Assembly: GCA_020635905.1 (NCBI GenBank)
Contig: JACJYV010000007.1
Coordinates: 186,001 to 250,000, forward strand
Length of the DNA: 64,000 bases
Source of the DNA: Bacteroidia bacterium
GTDB taxonomy: Bacteria > Bacteroidota > Bacteroidia > J057 > JADKCL01
Reading direction: 5' to 3'
Shown here: piece by piece, positions 34,701-44,040 of the stretch
Position numbering within the stretch: the stretch's first letter is position 1
How the letters are laid out: every line of letters begins with the position of its first letter
The notes under the pieces: model-generated
Told to the model about the DNA's origin: nothing
The model's database searches: none
Seen by the model: the letters and a program-made list of their open reading frames with translations, nothing else
Program-made: the position numbers and the translations under genes

Positions 34701-37700
34701 ATGCAAAAGATTTACATTTCCTGTTTGCTGTTCATCCTTTTCCTCCTTCCCTCTCTCACACCCGCTCAGCAGGTGACCGTGGGAAGCAACTGGATGCGTT
34801 TGGGCCTCAATGCCGGCGCCGCCTGGCAATGTTCGGATGTAAGACACCGTCCGGGTTGGGGCGCTGGCCTCACCCTGGAATTTCCCATCATCGAAAACGA
34901 TCACAGTCTGATCGGGCTTTCTGTCCGGGGAAGATGGCTGTTTACCCGCACTTACGGCCTCGACTGGCAGCGCAGTACGGGAAATGCGATCACTGAAAAT
35001 AATGCCGTGAACGGCACCAATGATCCGGGCATCAATTACACCACCCAGGGGTATTATTATGCCAACCACCGCACCACCGCCCACGACCTTTCAGGTGAAC
35101 TCCTGCTCAGTGCCAACCGTCTTCGTGCAAGAACTGGTTGGCTTTTGTATATCTGGGGGGCTGCTGGCGCAGATAAATACTGGGTGGATGTGGACCAAAA
35201 AGATGATTTCTTCAACCAGGATTACCACAACCTCTGGTCGGGTGGCTACAGCACGGTTTCCACCGCGAGCCGCGCCGAAGCCCTGAGCGACCTGAATCTT
35301 ATCCTGGACGGCAATTATGAAACCCAGGCCGACCGGGGTTCTGCCAAAAGACCCGCCTGGGTGTTTGCGCCCGCAGTCGGGATCGGGGTGGGCTATGAAT
35401 TTGCCCCCTGGTTCCGCATCGCATTAGAGCATAAAGTTACTTTCCCCTTCACGGATGCATTTGACGGACAACGCTTCAACCGCGACGGAACTCTTTCCAG
35501 CCGCAACGACATTTACCATTATACCAACCTGGGTTTCTATTTTGGTTTTGGCGGGGGCCGGGCTCATACCCAGACCAATACCCAGACCACCACTACCACC
35601 ACCGGTCCGGTGACCGGCTGGACCCAGGCCGGGCAGCCCAAGCCTTCCATCACCATGATGAGCCCCGGCGGCAGCCATTTTGATGCAGGCAAAAATTGCC
35701 GCATCGAGATCAGGGCCCGCCTCCAGAATGTAAACAACAAGCTGGACATTACCCTGAAACAAAACGGAATGCCCATCAATCCTTCAGAATGGAATTACGA
35801 TGCAGCTTCCAAAATCCTCTCCGCTTTCGTGGACCTGGCTCCCGGTACCAATAACTTCGAAATTGTGGTCAGAAACAGCGCAGGCACGGCCATCCAGCAG
35901 TTTACCGCCAGCTGTGGCGCAGTGATGCAGGGTCATAACGATCCTACGATCGTGGTGATCAGCCCTCCCGGCGGATACTATAACGGAAACGTATGCGAGG
36001 TTTTCATTCAGGCCCAGATCGACGGGGTTCAGAATAAAAATAACATCACCGTTACCTCAGGCAGATATACCGTTCCTCCTTCACAATATAGCTGGGATCC
36101 CGTAACCCACATGCTGAGCATGACCCTGGAGCTTACGCCCGGCACCCAGCAGGTGATTACCATCACGGCCACCACTCCCACGGCAACCGTGAGCAATACC
36201 ATCACGGCCCAGTGCCGCCCCGTGGACGTGGACAACCGCATTACCATTTGCCACATTCCTCCCGGCAATCCGGGCGGCGCCCGGACCATCACCATCCGCG
36301 AATCTGAATTCCCGGCTCACCAGGCCCATGGCGACCAGATGGGTCCCTGCAGCCAGCAAACGATGAACGTTTGCTACCAGGGCAACGAGCTGACGGTTTC
36401 CGTCTCAGCCTGGCCCAGCCTGCAGGCTCAGGGAGCCTTCCAGGGCCCCTGCCCGGTGGAAACCATTACCATCTGTCACATTCCCCCGGCCAATCCCGAC
36501 CAGCCCGTGACCATCAACATCCCGGCTGACCTGTGGCCTTCACACGCCAACCATGGCGACGTGCAGGGCCCCTGCTCTGGCCGCACCATGGTGATCTGTC
36601 ACCTCAATCCCCGCCATCCCAATGGCAAGGAAACCATCGTGATTGCCGAAGAATCCTGGCCCTGGCACCAGGGCCATGGCGACAGCCGCGGACCCTGCCC
36701 AAGCCCGCAAATGACCATTTGCCACATTCCCCCGGCCAACCCCGACAATCCGCAAACCATCAACATTGATGCTTCCCAGTGGGGACAACACCAGGCCCAC
36801 GGCGACCTGCAGGGGCCCTGTAACCTGACCCCGCTCACCATCTGCCACCAGGGCCAGACCCTGACCATTCCCACCGCATCCTGGCCGTTCCATGCCTCCC
36901 ACGGCGACGAGCAGGGTCAGTGTCCGCTGCCACAGATCGTGATTTGCCACATTCCCCCGGCCAATCCCGGCAACCCGGTGACCATGACCATTGAGCAGTC
37001 TCAGTGGAACAGTCACGCCGCACACGGCGACGTCATGGGTCAGTGCGATTTCACCCAGCAGCAGGTATGTTTCAACGGACAGAATATCACCATTCCTGCC
37101 TCTTCCTGGTCATATTACCAGGGTCAGGGTGCCACTTATGGGGATTGTCCGATCCAGAAAATGACCATTTGCCACATTCCTCCTGCGAATCCCGGTCAAC
37201 CCAAAACCATTGAAATAGATCCGGCTACCTGGCCGGTACATCAGGGCCACGGCGACCAGCAGGGCGCCTGTAATATGACCCCCATGGTCATCTGCTTCCA
37301 GGGCCAGAATCTGAGCATTCCCACCGCTTCCTGGAATGCTTACCAGAACCTGGGTGCAGTCAAAGGCAATTGTCCGGTGGAGAAACTGACCATTTGCCAC
37401 ATTCCTCCCGGCAATCCTCCCCAGCCTCAGACCATTGAAATTGATGCCAAAGACCTGAACGTGCACCTCGGTCATGGAGATACCAAAGGTCAGTGCAACA
37501 TGAGCCCCATGGATATTTGCTATCAGGGCCAGAATCTGACTATTGCCACCGCGGTTTGGCCGTGGTACCAGGGCAAAGGCGCCACCCAGGGCGATTGTCC
37601 CATCCAGAAAATGACCATTTGCCACATTCCGCCGGAAAGTCCGGGCAACCCCAAGACGATCGAGATCAATCCCAAAGAATGGCCCGCTCACCAGGGACAC

Positions 37701-40430
37701 GGAGATACCCAGGGAGCCTGTAACCTGACCCCGATCAAGATTTGTTTCCAGGGAAATACCATGAATGTGCCTTCGGCAGCCTGGCCTTACTACCAGGGTC
37801 AGGGCGCTACCCAGGGTGATTGTCCTCCCCAGAAAATGAACATCTGCCACATTCCCCCGGAAGATCCCACCCATCCCAAGGAGATTCAGATTTCCGTGAC
37901 GGAATGGCCGGTACACAAAAACCACGGAGACAATGAAGGCCGTTGTGACATGGTGCCCATGAACATCTGCTACCAGGGTGGTAACCTGTCTATCCCCACG
38001 GCTTCCTGGCCATACTACCAGAGCAAAGGAGCCACCAAAGGCAATTGTCCGGTCGAGAAAATCACCATTTGCCACCTGCCACCCAATAACCCCGGCAGTC
38101 CGCAAACCCTGGAAATTGATCCCAAAGACTGGCCTTCGCACCAGGCTCACGGCGATTCACAAGGCCAGTGCGACATGACCCAGACCAAGATTTGTTTCAG
38201 GGGCGAAAACCTGACCATTCCTTATGCTGCCTGGGCGTACTACCAGAGCCTGGGTGCAATCAAGGGTAATTGTGTGGTGGAACAAAACATCACCATCTGC
38301 CACCTGCCTCCGGGCAACCCGGGCAATCCCCAGACCATCACCATCAGCGCTTCCGCGCTGGATGCCCACCTGGCCCATGGCGACATTCAGGGTCCCTGCG
38401 ACCTCAACCCCATGACCATCTGTCTGAACGGACAGCAAATGACGGTGGCCACCTCTTCCTGGGCATACTACCAGGGTCAGGGCGCCACGGAAGGAGATTG
38501 TCCCCAGCAAAAAATGGTGATCTGCCACATTCCTCCCGGCAACCCCAATAACCCGCAGGTGATCGAGATCAGCCCGAATGCATGGCCTGCACACCAGGCT
38601 CATGGTGATACCCAGGGCGAATGTAACCAGACCCCGGTGAAGATCTGCTTCAACGGCCAAAACCTGACCGTGCCACAGGCTTCCTGGACTTACTACCAGG
38701 GTCAGGGCGCCACCCAGGGCAATTGCCCGGTTGTGGATCCGGATATCACCATTTGCCACCTGCCACCGGGCAATCCTGGCAATCCCCAGACCATCACCAT
38801 CAAGACGTCTGCCCTGGATGCCCACCTGGCCCATGGTGACCAGCAGGGAGCCTGTGACATGACCCAGGTGACCATTTGTATGAATGGACAGCAATTGACC
38901 ATCGCTGCTTCGGCCCTGGATTACATGATGAGTCAGGGTGCCACGGAAGGTGAATGTCCGGATGAAATGGTGTCTATCTGCCACTTCCCTCCCGGCAATC
39001 CCAATAATCCGCAAAACATTCAGGTGAAAACCAGCGCCCTGCCTCCCCACCTCGAGCATGGTGATACCAAAGGTAATTGCAATATGACCCCCATGACCAT
39101 CTGTCACGAAGGCGGAAATATGCAGATTCCCACCGCTTCCTGGCCCTTCCACCAGGGCCACGGCGACACCCAGGGCAACTGCCCCGTGAATCTGATGAGC
39201 ATTTGTCACATTCCTCCGGGAGATCCCAACCATCCGCAAAATCTCCAGATCAACGAGCTGGAATGGCCTGAGCACCAGGCGCATGGCGACGTGCAGGGCA
39301 CCTGTGACATGACTCCCATGCAGATTTGCCACATCGAAATTGAGAATGGCAAGGCGAAGCAAATTCCCATGACCATCCCCACTTCGGCCTGGCCTTATCA
39401 CCAGAAGCACTACGATCAGCAGGGTGTGTGCAAATTCCCCATGAAGATTTGCCACTTCCCGCCCTCCAACGTGGACAATCCCCAGACCATCAACATCATG
39501 AACACGGACTGGGATACCCACAAGGCCCACGGCGACACCGAAGGTCCCTGCGATATGACCATGATTACCATCTGTCACAAACCCATTCACAACCCTGAAG
39601 GGTACGAGACCAAGGTAATTCCCCAGGCTTCCTGGCCGTTCCACGAGGCCCACAACGACAAACTCGGCGCCTGCGCTCCCCCGCAAATCCGCATTTGTCA
39701 CTTCCCTCCCGGCGATCCCGATGCAGCCAACGAGCTGGACATTCTGGAAACGGACTGGCCCTCTCACCAGGCTCACGGCGACCACAAAGGAAACTGTGAC
39801 AAAACCGCCATCTGGGTGTGCCACAACGGGGTGAAACTCAAAACCATCGAAGATGCATGGCCATTCCACCAGGCGCACGGCGATACCAAAGGCAATTGTC
39901 CCGATCCCAAGATCTCGATTTGTCACTTCCCTCCCGGAAATCCTGACAACCCGATCAACATGCAGATCGACAATTCTGCCTGGCCCGCTCACCAGGCCCA
40001 CGGCGACGTACAGGGCCTGTGCAACCTGACCCCGATGACCATCTGTCACGACGGCACCATGACCATGCAGATCCCCACCTCAGCCTGGACTTACCACCAG
40101 GGACATGGAGATACCCAGGGGGCCTGTCCGCAAAACGAAAAACCCGTGCAAAACGGGGGCGGCAATACGGGCGGCAGCACCATCAACGGGGGCAATAATG
40201 GCAAAACCACGACCGGCGGGACCACGGGAGGCACTTCGGGCGGCAAAGCGCCGGTCAAAGGCACAACCAAGGTAGTGGGAACGCCAGTGAAAAAGATCAC
40301 CATTTGCCATACGGATCCGGGCACCAAGCAAAAATCCACCATCGAGATCGATGAAAAGGATTGGGCTGAGCACGAGAAGCATGGCGATGTGAAAGGCTCC
40401 TGTGCCACCTCGACCAAAGGCGCGAAATAA
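34701..40430 (+). CDS. Giant envelope protein: putative OM barrel, two Ig-like domains, 35 Cys/His repeats
   Basis: A 1909-residue protein from the ATG at 34701, which begins the signal peptide MQKIYISCLLFILFLLPSL. Residues about 25-295 look like an outer-membrane beta-barrel (alternating strands, GIGVGYEFAPWFRIALEHKV, ending YTNLGFYFGFGGG). Two Ig-like domains follow (about 310-510, MMSPGGSHFDAGKNCRIEI and VISPPGGYYNGNVCEVFI). Then come 34 contiguous repeat units, a Gly/Thr-rich linker and a final 35th unit. Long units read ICHIPPGNP...W..HQAHGD.QG.C. Short units read ICxxGxxLTIPxxxWxYYQGQGAxxGxC. The Cys/His pattern suggests metal binding or disulfides (inference). No T9SS sorting domain is present. 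I recognise the CHIPPGNP..HGD unit as a recurrent but uncharacterised Bacteroidota motif. Confidence 0.8.
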   Translation: MQKIYISCLLFILFLLPSLTPAQQVTVGSNWMRLGLNAGAAWQCSDVRHRPGWGAGLTLEFPIIENDHSLIGLSVRGRWLFTRTYGLDWQRSTGNAITENNAVNGTNDPGINYTTQGYYYANHRTTAHDLSGELLLSANRLRARTGWLLYIWGAAGADKYWVDVDQKDDFFNQDYHNLWSGGYSTVSTASRAEALSDLNLILDGNYETQADRGSAKRPAWVFAPAVGIGVGYEFAPWFRIALEHKVTFPFTDAFDGQRFNRDGTLSSRNDIYHYTNLGFYFGFGGGRAHTQTNTQTTTTTTGPVTGWTQAGQPKPSITMMSPGGSHFDAGKNCRIEIRARLQNVNNKLDITLKQNGMPINPSEWNYDAASKILSAFVDLAPGTNNFEIVVRNSAGTAIQQFTASCGAVMQGHNDPTIVVISPPGGYYNGNVCEVFIQAQIDGVQNKNNITVTSGRYTVPPSQYSWDPVTHMLSMTLELTPGTQQVITITATTPTATVSNTITAQCRPVDVDNRITICHIPPGNPGGARTITIRESEFPAHQAHGDQMGPCSQQTMNVCYQGNELTVSVSAWPSLQAQGAFQGPCPVETITICHIPPANPDQPVTINIPADLWPSHANHGDVQGPCSGRTMVICHLNPRHPNGKETIVIAEESWPWHQGHGDSRGPCPSPQMTICHIPPANPDNPQTINIDASQWGQHQAHGDLQGPCNLTPLTICHQGQTLTIPTASWPFHASHGDEQGQCPLPQIVICHIPPANPGNPVTMTIEQSQWNSHAAHGDVMGQCDFTQQQVCFNGQNITIPASSWSYYQGQGATYGDCPIQKMTICHIPPANPGQPKTIEIDPATWPVHQGHGDQQGACNMTPMVICFQGQNLSIPTASWNAYQNLGAVKGNCPVEKLTICHIPPGNPPQPQTIEIDAKDLNVHLGHGDTKGQCNMSPMDICYQGQNLTIATAVWPWYQGKGATQGDCPIQKMTICHIPPESPGNPKTIEINPKEWPAHQGHGDTQGACNLTPIKICFQGNTMNVPSAAWPYYQGQGATQGDCPPQKMNICHIPPEDPTHPKEIQISVTEWPVHKNHGDNEGRCDMVPMNICYQGGNLSIPTASWPYYQSKGATKGNCPVEKITICHLPPNNPGSPQTLEIDPKDWPSHQAHGDSQGQCDMTQTKICFRGENLTIPYAAWAYYQSLGAIKGNCVVEQNITICHLPPGNPGNPQTITISASALDAHLAHGDIQGPCDLNPMTICLNGQQMTVATSSWAYYQGQGATEGDCPQQKMVICHIPPGNPNNPQVIEISPNAWPAHQAHGDTQGECNQTPVKICFNGQNLTVPQASWTYYQGQGATQGNCPVVDPDITICHLPPGNPGNPQTITIKTSALDAHLAHGDQQGACDMTQVTICMNGQQLTIAASALDYMMSQGATEGECPDEMVSICHFPPGNPNNPQNIQVKTSALPPHLEHGDTKGNCNMTPMTICHEGGNMQIPTASWPFHQGHGDTQGNCPVNLMSICHIPPGDPNHPQNLQINELEWPEHQAHGDVQGTCDMTPMQICHIEIENGKAKQIPMTIPTSAWPYHQKHYDQQGVCKFPMKICHFPPSNVDNPQTINIMNTDWDTHKAHGDTEGPCDMTMITICHKPIHNPEGYETKVIPQASWPFHEAHNDKLGACAPPQIRICHFPPGDPDAANELDILETDWPSHQAHGDHKGNCDKTAIWVCHNGVKLKTIEDAWPFHQAHGDTKGNCPDPKISICHFPPGNPDNPINMQIDNSAWPAHQAHGDVQGLCNLTPMTICHDGTMTMQIPTSAWTYHQGHGDTQGACPQNEKPVQNGGGNTGGSTINGGNNGKTTTGGTTGGTSGGKAPVKGTTKVVGTPVKKITICHTDPGTKQKSTIEIDEKDWAEHEKHGDVKGSCATSTKGAK
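36240..40412 (+). repeat. 35 alternating long/short Cys-His repeat units
   Basis: Each unit is about 34-42 residues with one Cys at each end. Mostly, long units (C-H-x-P-P ... H..HGD..G.C) alternate with short units (C-x-x-G ... Y-Y-Q-x-x-G-A..G.C) in which the three His and the Asp are replaced. Units 6, 26, 32 and 34 are short but keep CH...H..HGD. Units 28 and 30 are longer variants with HYD or HND. A low-complexity linker separates unit 35. Confidence 0.9.
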
Positions 40431-40454
40431 GGCGAAAGCCGGATTTGAAGGATC

Positions 40455-40484
40455 AGGGCCGGGATTTTCCCGGCCCTTTTTTTT
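40455..40484 (+). terminator. Strong intrinsic terminator
   Basis: AGGGCCGGG (40455-40463) pairs with CCCGGCCCT (40469-40477) around ATTTT and is followed by a run of T. It ends the giant repeat-protein gene. Confidence 0.9.
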
Positions 40485-40515
40485 AACCGGTTTACTCCCG
40501 ATAACAATCGGGATT

Positions 40516-40820
40516 ACGGTTTACGGTTTGCGGTTTACGGTTGGTTGTTAGTTGTTGGTTTACGGTTTGTCCGTTGGGGTGGGGGCAATGGTGGTTAGAA
40601 CTCACCCGCCCCCGAATGCGTTCGGGGCTGCCCTCTCTCTGAGAAAGAGGGCCCTCAGGGTTTGAATTTTCCATATGCCCCTCTTTTCCGCTTCCGGGAG
40701 AGAGGGGAAAGCGCTTGCGCAGGGGTGAGTTTGCTCCATTCCCACTGGTTTGAATTTCCCATATGCCCCTCTTTGCCGCTACAGGGAGAGAGGGGAAAGC
40801 GCTTGCGCAGGGGTGAGTTA
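40516..40820. repeat. Intergenic repeats: CGGTTTACGG run and a ~72-bp direct duplication
   Basis: 40516-40570 is a tandem of CGGTTTACGGTTTG words, the reverse complement of the GTAAACCGTAAAC family at 17471-17549 and 57105-57130. A ~72-bp segment beginning TTTGAATTT and ending GCGCAGGGGTGAGTT is duplicated at 40660-40731 and 40749-40820 with a few mismatches. Confidence 0.85.
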
Positions 40821-40858
40821 TTCCACATTGCAATTGTTTTCCTATCTTCCCAATCACA

Positions 40859-41329
40859 ATGACCCAGGAAACCCAAATTCTGAAACCCAGTCGGCTCAGA
40901 AATGCGCTTTACCTTCTGCTAAGTCTGCTTTTTGTGGCGGGGGGGATGATTCTTGTGCCGGAAGAAGGTCTGGTGGGATGGATTTCCATGGGATTTTTCG
41001 GATTGGTCTCACTCATATTTGCCATCCAACTGCTGCCCGGCGCATCTGTGCTTACCCTGACCGCAGAGGGATTTGAGATCAAAAGTCTGTTTCGGGCGAG
41101 ATTTACCCACTGGGAAGAGGTGAAAGCCTTTCAGGTGGGGTATGTGGGAATGAATAAGCGGGTGGTTTTTGATTACGTGGAAACTTATCAGAAAAAGGAA
41201 AGCGGCAGGAAACTCGCCAAGGCCATGGGTGGCCATGAGGGTGGCCTTCCCGACAATTACGGCGGCATGTCTGCCGAGGCTCTGTCCGACCTGATGAACA
41301 CCTGGAAAAGCCAGGGAAATGGATTTTGA
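40859..41329 (+). CDS. STM3941-like membrane protein
   Basis: A 156-residue protein with two N-terminal membrane helices (about 14-32, NALYLLLSLLFVAGGMILV, and 39-57, GWISMGFFGLVSLIFAIQL). A cytoplasmic PH-like beta domain follows: TLTAEGFEIKSLFRARFTHWEEVKAFQV, MNKRVVFDYV, and the C-terminal GLPDNYGGMSAEALSDLMNTW. The final motif with LPDNYG is typical of the STM3941 family, which has no assigned function. It is a lone gene between two repeat-rich intergenic regions. Confidence 0.7.
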   Translation: MTQETQILKPSRLRNALYLLLSLLFVAGGMILVPEEGLVGWISMGFFGLVSLIFAIQLLPGASVLTLTAEGFEIKSLFRARFTHWEEVKAFQVGYVGMNKRVVFDYVETYQKKESGRKLAKAMGGHEGGLPDNYGGMSAEALSDLMNTWKSQGNGF

Positions 41330-41385
41330 AGGGGCATGGACTCCTATTTACCCAGGGAAATTGAGCACTTTCAGTCCACAGTTAA

Positions 41386-41444
41386 CAGTCCACAGTCCAC
41401 AGTCCACAGTCCACAGTCCACAGTCCACAGTCCACAGTCCACAG
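41386..41444. repeat. 7-bp tandem repeat CAGTCCA, about eight copies
   Basis: An uninterrupted run of CAGTCCA follows a shorter related word at 41372. It is perfect, so copy number is likely to vary between isolates. Confidence 0.9.
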
Positions 41445-41467
41445 GATTCCGGTACCGATTGGAAACT

Positions 41468-42040
41468 GAACCCTGAAGCTTGCTTACCCCAACCCTAAAG
41501 CTTGGAAATTGAACCCTAAAGCTTGACTACCCCAACCCTAAAGGTTCGAAATCGAACCCTGAAGCTTGCCTACCCCAACCCTAAAGGTTGGAATTTGAAC
41601 CCTAAAGCTTGGTTACCCCAACCCTAAAGGTTGGAAACTGAACCCTAAAGCTTGGTTACCCCAACCCTAAAGGTTGAAAATTGAACCCTAAAGCTTGGCT
41701 ACCCCAACCCTCAAGCCTGGTTGGCCAACCCCTAACCATAATTACCCCAAGCCTCAGGGTTGAGGGGGGCAAGCTTTGGGCCAGGATACCCCAAGCCTGA
41801 GGCTTGAGGGGGCCAAGCTTCGGGCCAGGATACCCCAAGCTTAAAGGTTGAGGGGGTCAAGCTTTGGGCCAGGATACCCCAAGCTTCAGGCTTGAGGGGG
41901 GCAAGCTTCAGGCCAGGATACCCCAAGCTTCAGGCTTGAGGGGGCCAAGCTTCGGGCCAGGATACCCCAAGCCTAAAGCTTGAGGGGGTCAAGCTTCGGG
42001 CCAGGATGGTCCAGGCTCAAGGGTTGGGGTACTTATGGTA
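41468..42040. repeat. Two abutting minisatellites of 43-bp and 44-bp period
   Basis: Array A has six 43-bp units starting GAACCCT at 41468, 41511, 41554, 41597, 41640 and 41683. Array B has six 44-bp units with GGCCAGGAT at 41779, 41823, 41867, 41911, 41955 and 41999. Both contain a TACCCCAA-S-CYTRARG-S-TTG core, so B and A are related. Reverse-strand ORFs here (products like GYPGPKLGPLKPQAW) are translations of the array and are not annotated as genes. The whole gap 41330-42146 holds no other feature. Confidence 0.9.
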
Positions 42041-42146
42041 AAAGGTTCAAAAGTGGGTTTTTGGGTGAATTAGAGGGAGTGCAGGCGCATGCTCCATACC
42101 ATTTCACCCCATAATTCACTAAATTCAACCCTTAATATCAAATCCC

Positions 42147-42536
42147 ATGGCAAAAATCGATCCCATCATAGCGGTAAAAGACGTCGAAGGCAGTTCTGCC
42201 TGGTATCAGCGGCTGTTTGGCTGGCGCAGCATGCACGGCGGAGCCGAATTCGACATTCTGGTAGATGAAGTGGGCGAGGTCATGCTTTGCCTGCATCAGT
42301 GGGGCGCCCACGAACATCCCACCATGCAAAATCCGCAGCTTACGCCCGGCAATGGCCTGATCCTTTACTTTCGCACTCCCGCCATGGAAAGCATCCGCGA
42401 AATGGCCCGCCAAATGGGGCTATCCGTGGAGGAGGAAGTCCACCTCAACCCCAATTCCACCAAATTGGAATTTTCCCTCTGCGATCCCGACGGGTATTAC
42501 CTGACCATCACAGCCTACCATGAGTACAAAGGATGA
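42147..42536 (+). CDS. VOC-superfamily (glyoxalase/bleomycin-resistance fold) protein
   Basis: A 129-residue single-domain VOC protein. It begins IDPIIAVKDVEGSSAWYQRLFGW, the standard first beta-alpha unit, and ends with LEFSLCDPDGYYLTITAYH, the standard last strand with DPDGY. A metal-binding pattern with Glu in LEFSLCDPDG and His residues in the first half is possible but not proven. Its 3' end overlaps the SMI1/KNR4 gene by 17 bp, so they are co-translated. The substrate is unknown. Confidence 0.8.
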   Translation: MAKIDPIIAVKDVEGSSAWYQRLFGWRSMHGGAEFDILVDEVGEVMLCLHQWGAHEHPTMQNPQLTPGNGLILYFRTPAMESIREMARQMGLSVEEEVHLNPNSTKLEFSLCDPDGYYLTITAYHEYKG

Positions 42537-43101
42537 GGTGGGTTGGGATGCAGCCTCATATTCGCCCGGGTCGCAAAGCATCATTTTGGCCCGCATTGCC
42601 CGCATACTGGACAAAATCCAACAGGTACTGGACCTGCACGACGGGAAAAAGAAACTTCCCGGGCAGATCGGGGATCGGTGGTTTGGTCCGGTCATAGGGC
42701 GGGAGGCCATCCACAGGTTTGAAAGACATTTTGGATTTCCGCTCCCGGCCGATTTTGTGGAATTTGTGTGCACGGTGGGCAATGGCGGCATCGGCCCCGA
42801 CCACGGCTGGAACACGCCCTTTGACCCGGACCAGATGGTGGCCGGTCATGCCCGCCTGCTGCCTTTCCACTCCTCAGATAATAAAGAACTGGAAGGCCCC
42901 ATGGCCATGATTGAAACGGGAGGCGAAGGCTGCGGCATGTTTCGGTTTTTGGTGGTATGGGGCGAAGGAAACGGTCAAATGTGGTTTTCGGATTCGGCTG
43001 GTGCCTTGAGTTCCTTTGGGCTCAGTTTCACGGAGCACCTGGAAGCCTGGCTGGATGGGCTGCTGGTGGGGAATCCCAATCTGCCGGAGTTGTTGGGGTG
43101 A
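42520..43101 (+). CDS. SMI1/KNR4 (SUKH) family protein
   Basis: This 193-residue cytosolic protein carries the SUKH core: IHRFERHFGFPLPADFVEFVCTVGNGGIGPDHG (about residues 68-100), then VWGEGNGQMWFSDSAG and a terminal helix LEAWLDGLLVG. SUKH proteins are common immunity proteins against nuclease toxins but also act as general regulators. No toxin lies next to it here; its neighbour is a VOC enzyme with which it overlaps. A stand-alone immunity or regulatory role is possible. The overlapping ATG at 42520 is preferred because the upstream codons are within the VOC gene. Confidence 0.75.
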   Translation: MSTKDEVGWDAASYSPGSQSIILARIARILDKIQQVLDLHDGKKKLPGQIGDRWFGPVIGREAIHRFERHFGFPLPADFVEFVCTVGNGGIGPDHGWNTPFDPDQMVAGHARLLPFHSSDNKELEGPMAMIETGGEGCGMFRFLVVWGEGNGQMWFSDSAGALSSFGLSFTEHLEAWLDGLLVGNPNLPELLG

Positions 43102-43287
43102 ATGGGGGGTGAAAAGGGTTGTGTAATGGAGAGGAGATTTGGTGCAGGGTTTTGGAGGGTGGTGTGTGGGAAAATAATGTGATTTCGGGATTGTGAATTT
43201 GGAGGGGAATGTGGAGATTGGGGGGGTAGCGGAAGTAAACTTGAACGAGTTTATTTGTTGCTTATTCTAAATTGAAATGAAATAAAA

Positions 43288-44040
43288 ATGAAAGAATACT
43301 GTTTTGTAATTCAGCCTTTTGATAAAGCAAAATTTGACAAGAGGTTTGGTGACATTTTTGAACCTGCGATAAAAAATGCAGGCATTTTTCCATATCGAGT
43401 TGATAGGGATCCCTCAGTTAGAATTCCAATCGAAGAAATTGAGTCAAAAATCAAAGATTCGAGATTGTGTTTCGCTGAAATCACAACAAATAATCCAAAT
43501 GTTTGGTATGAACTTGGTTTTGCTTTTGCATGCGGTAAAGATGTAATAATGGTTTGTTCAGATGAAAGAGAAGGAGGTTTTCCATTTGACATTCAGCATA
43601 AAAGAATAATTTCATATCAAACTTCATCTATAAGTGATTTCGAGAGTTTAGGGAGTTCTATCACTGAAAGAATTTCATCATTCCTAAAAGTGAACAAACG
43701 GGTCGAGAAGCTAAATGACACTCCTGTCGTCCCCATAGAAGGTCTGAAAAGTCATGAAATTGCACTTTTACTTTTGGTAATGGAAAACTCTCTGTCAAAT
43801 GAAGATACTGTTTCTCTTTACAGAATTAAAGATGAGATGCAAAAATCAGGATATACTGACATTGCTACAAGCATCGGAATAAGAGCATTGACGGCTAAAA
43901 AAATGGTGGAAACCTTTTCTGAATATGACAGCTATAATCAACATGAGTTTATTGCTTGCAGATTATTGGATCAAGGGGAGAAATGGGTATTATACTTCGC
44001 GCGGGCACAAGTTACCCTTTTGAAGTTGTGGACATGTTGA
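43288..44040 (+). pseudogene. Nucleoside-deoxyribosyltransferase/TIR-like protein, 3' end replaced by IS630
   Basis: The N-terminal domain (about 1-135) has CFVIQPFD, a FGDIFEPAIKNAGI helix, CFAEITTNNPNVWYELGFAFA and FPFDIQHKRIISY. This is the pattern of the nucleoside 2-deoxyribosyltransferase/TIR-like fold found in anti-phage signalling proteins. A C-terminal winged-helix-like segment (about 150-235) contains SLYRIKDEMQKSGY and FIACRLLDQGEKWVL. After codon 235 the frame enters an IS630 element, adding 15 foreign residues (YFARAQVTLLKLWTC) before a stop. Removing the element restores 23 codons (NQDQIEFRKAQ...) ending at 45199-45201. The truncation is small, so partial function is possible. 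Confidence 0.75.

Noticed and set aside
38157..40049. 630-residue reverse ORF across the Cys/His repeats
   Set aside because: It mirrors the repeat codons of the sense gene and has no signal peptide or recognisable domain.
41468..42040. CRISPR array
   Set aside because: The whole 43- or 44-bp period is conserved; there are no unique spacers between constant repeats and no cas genes.
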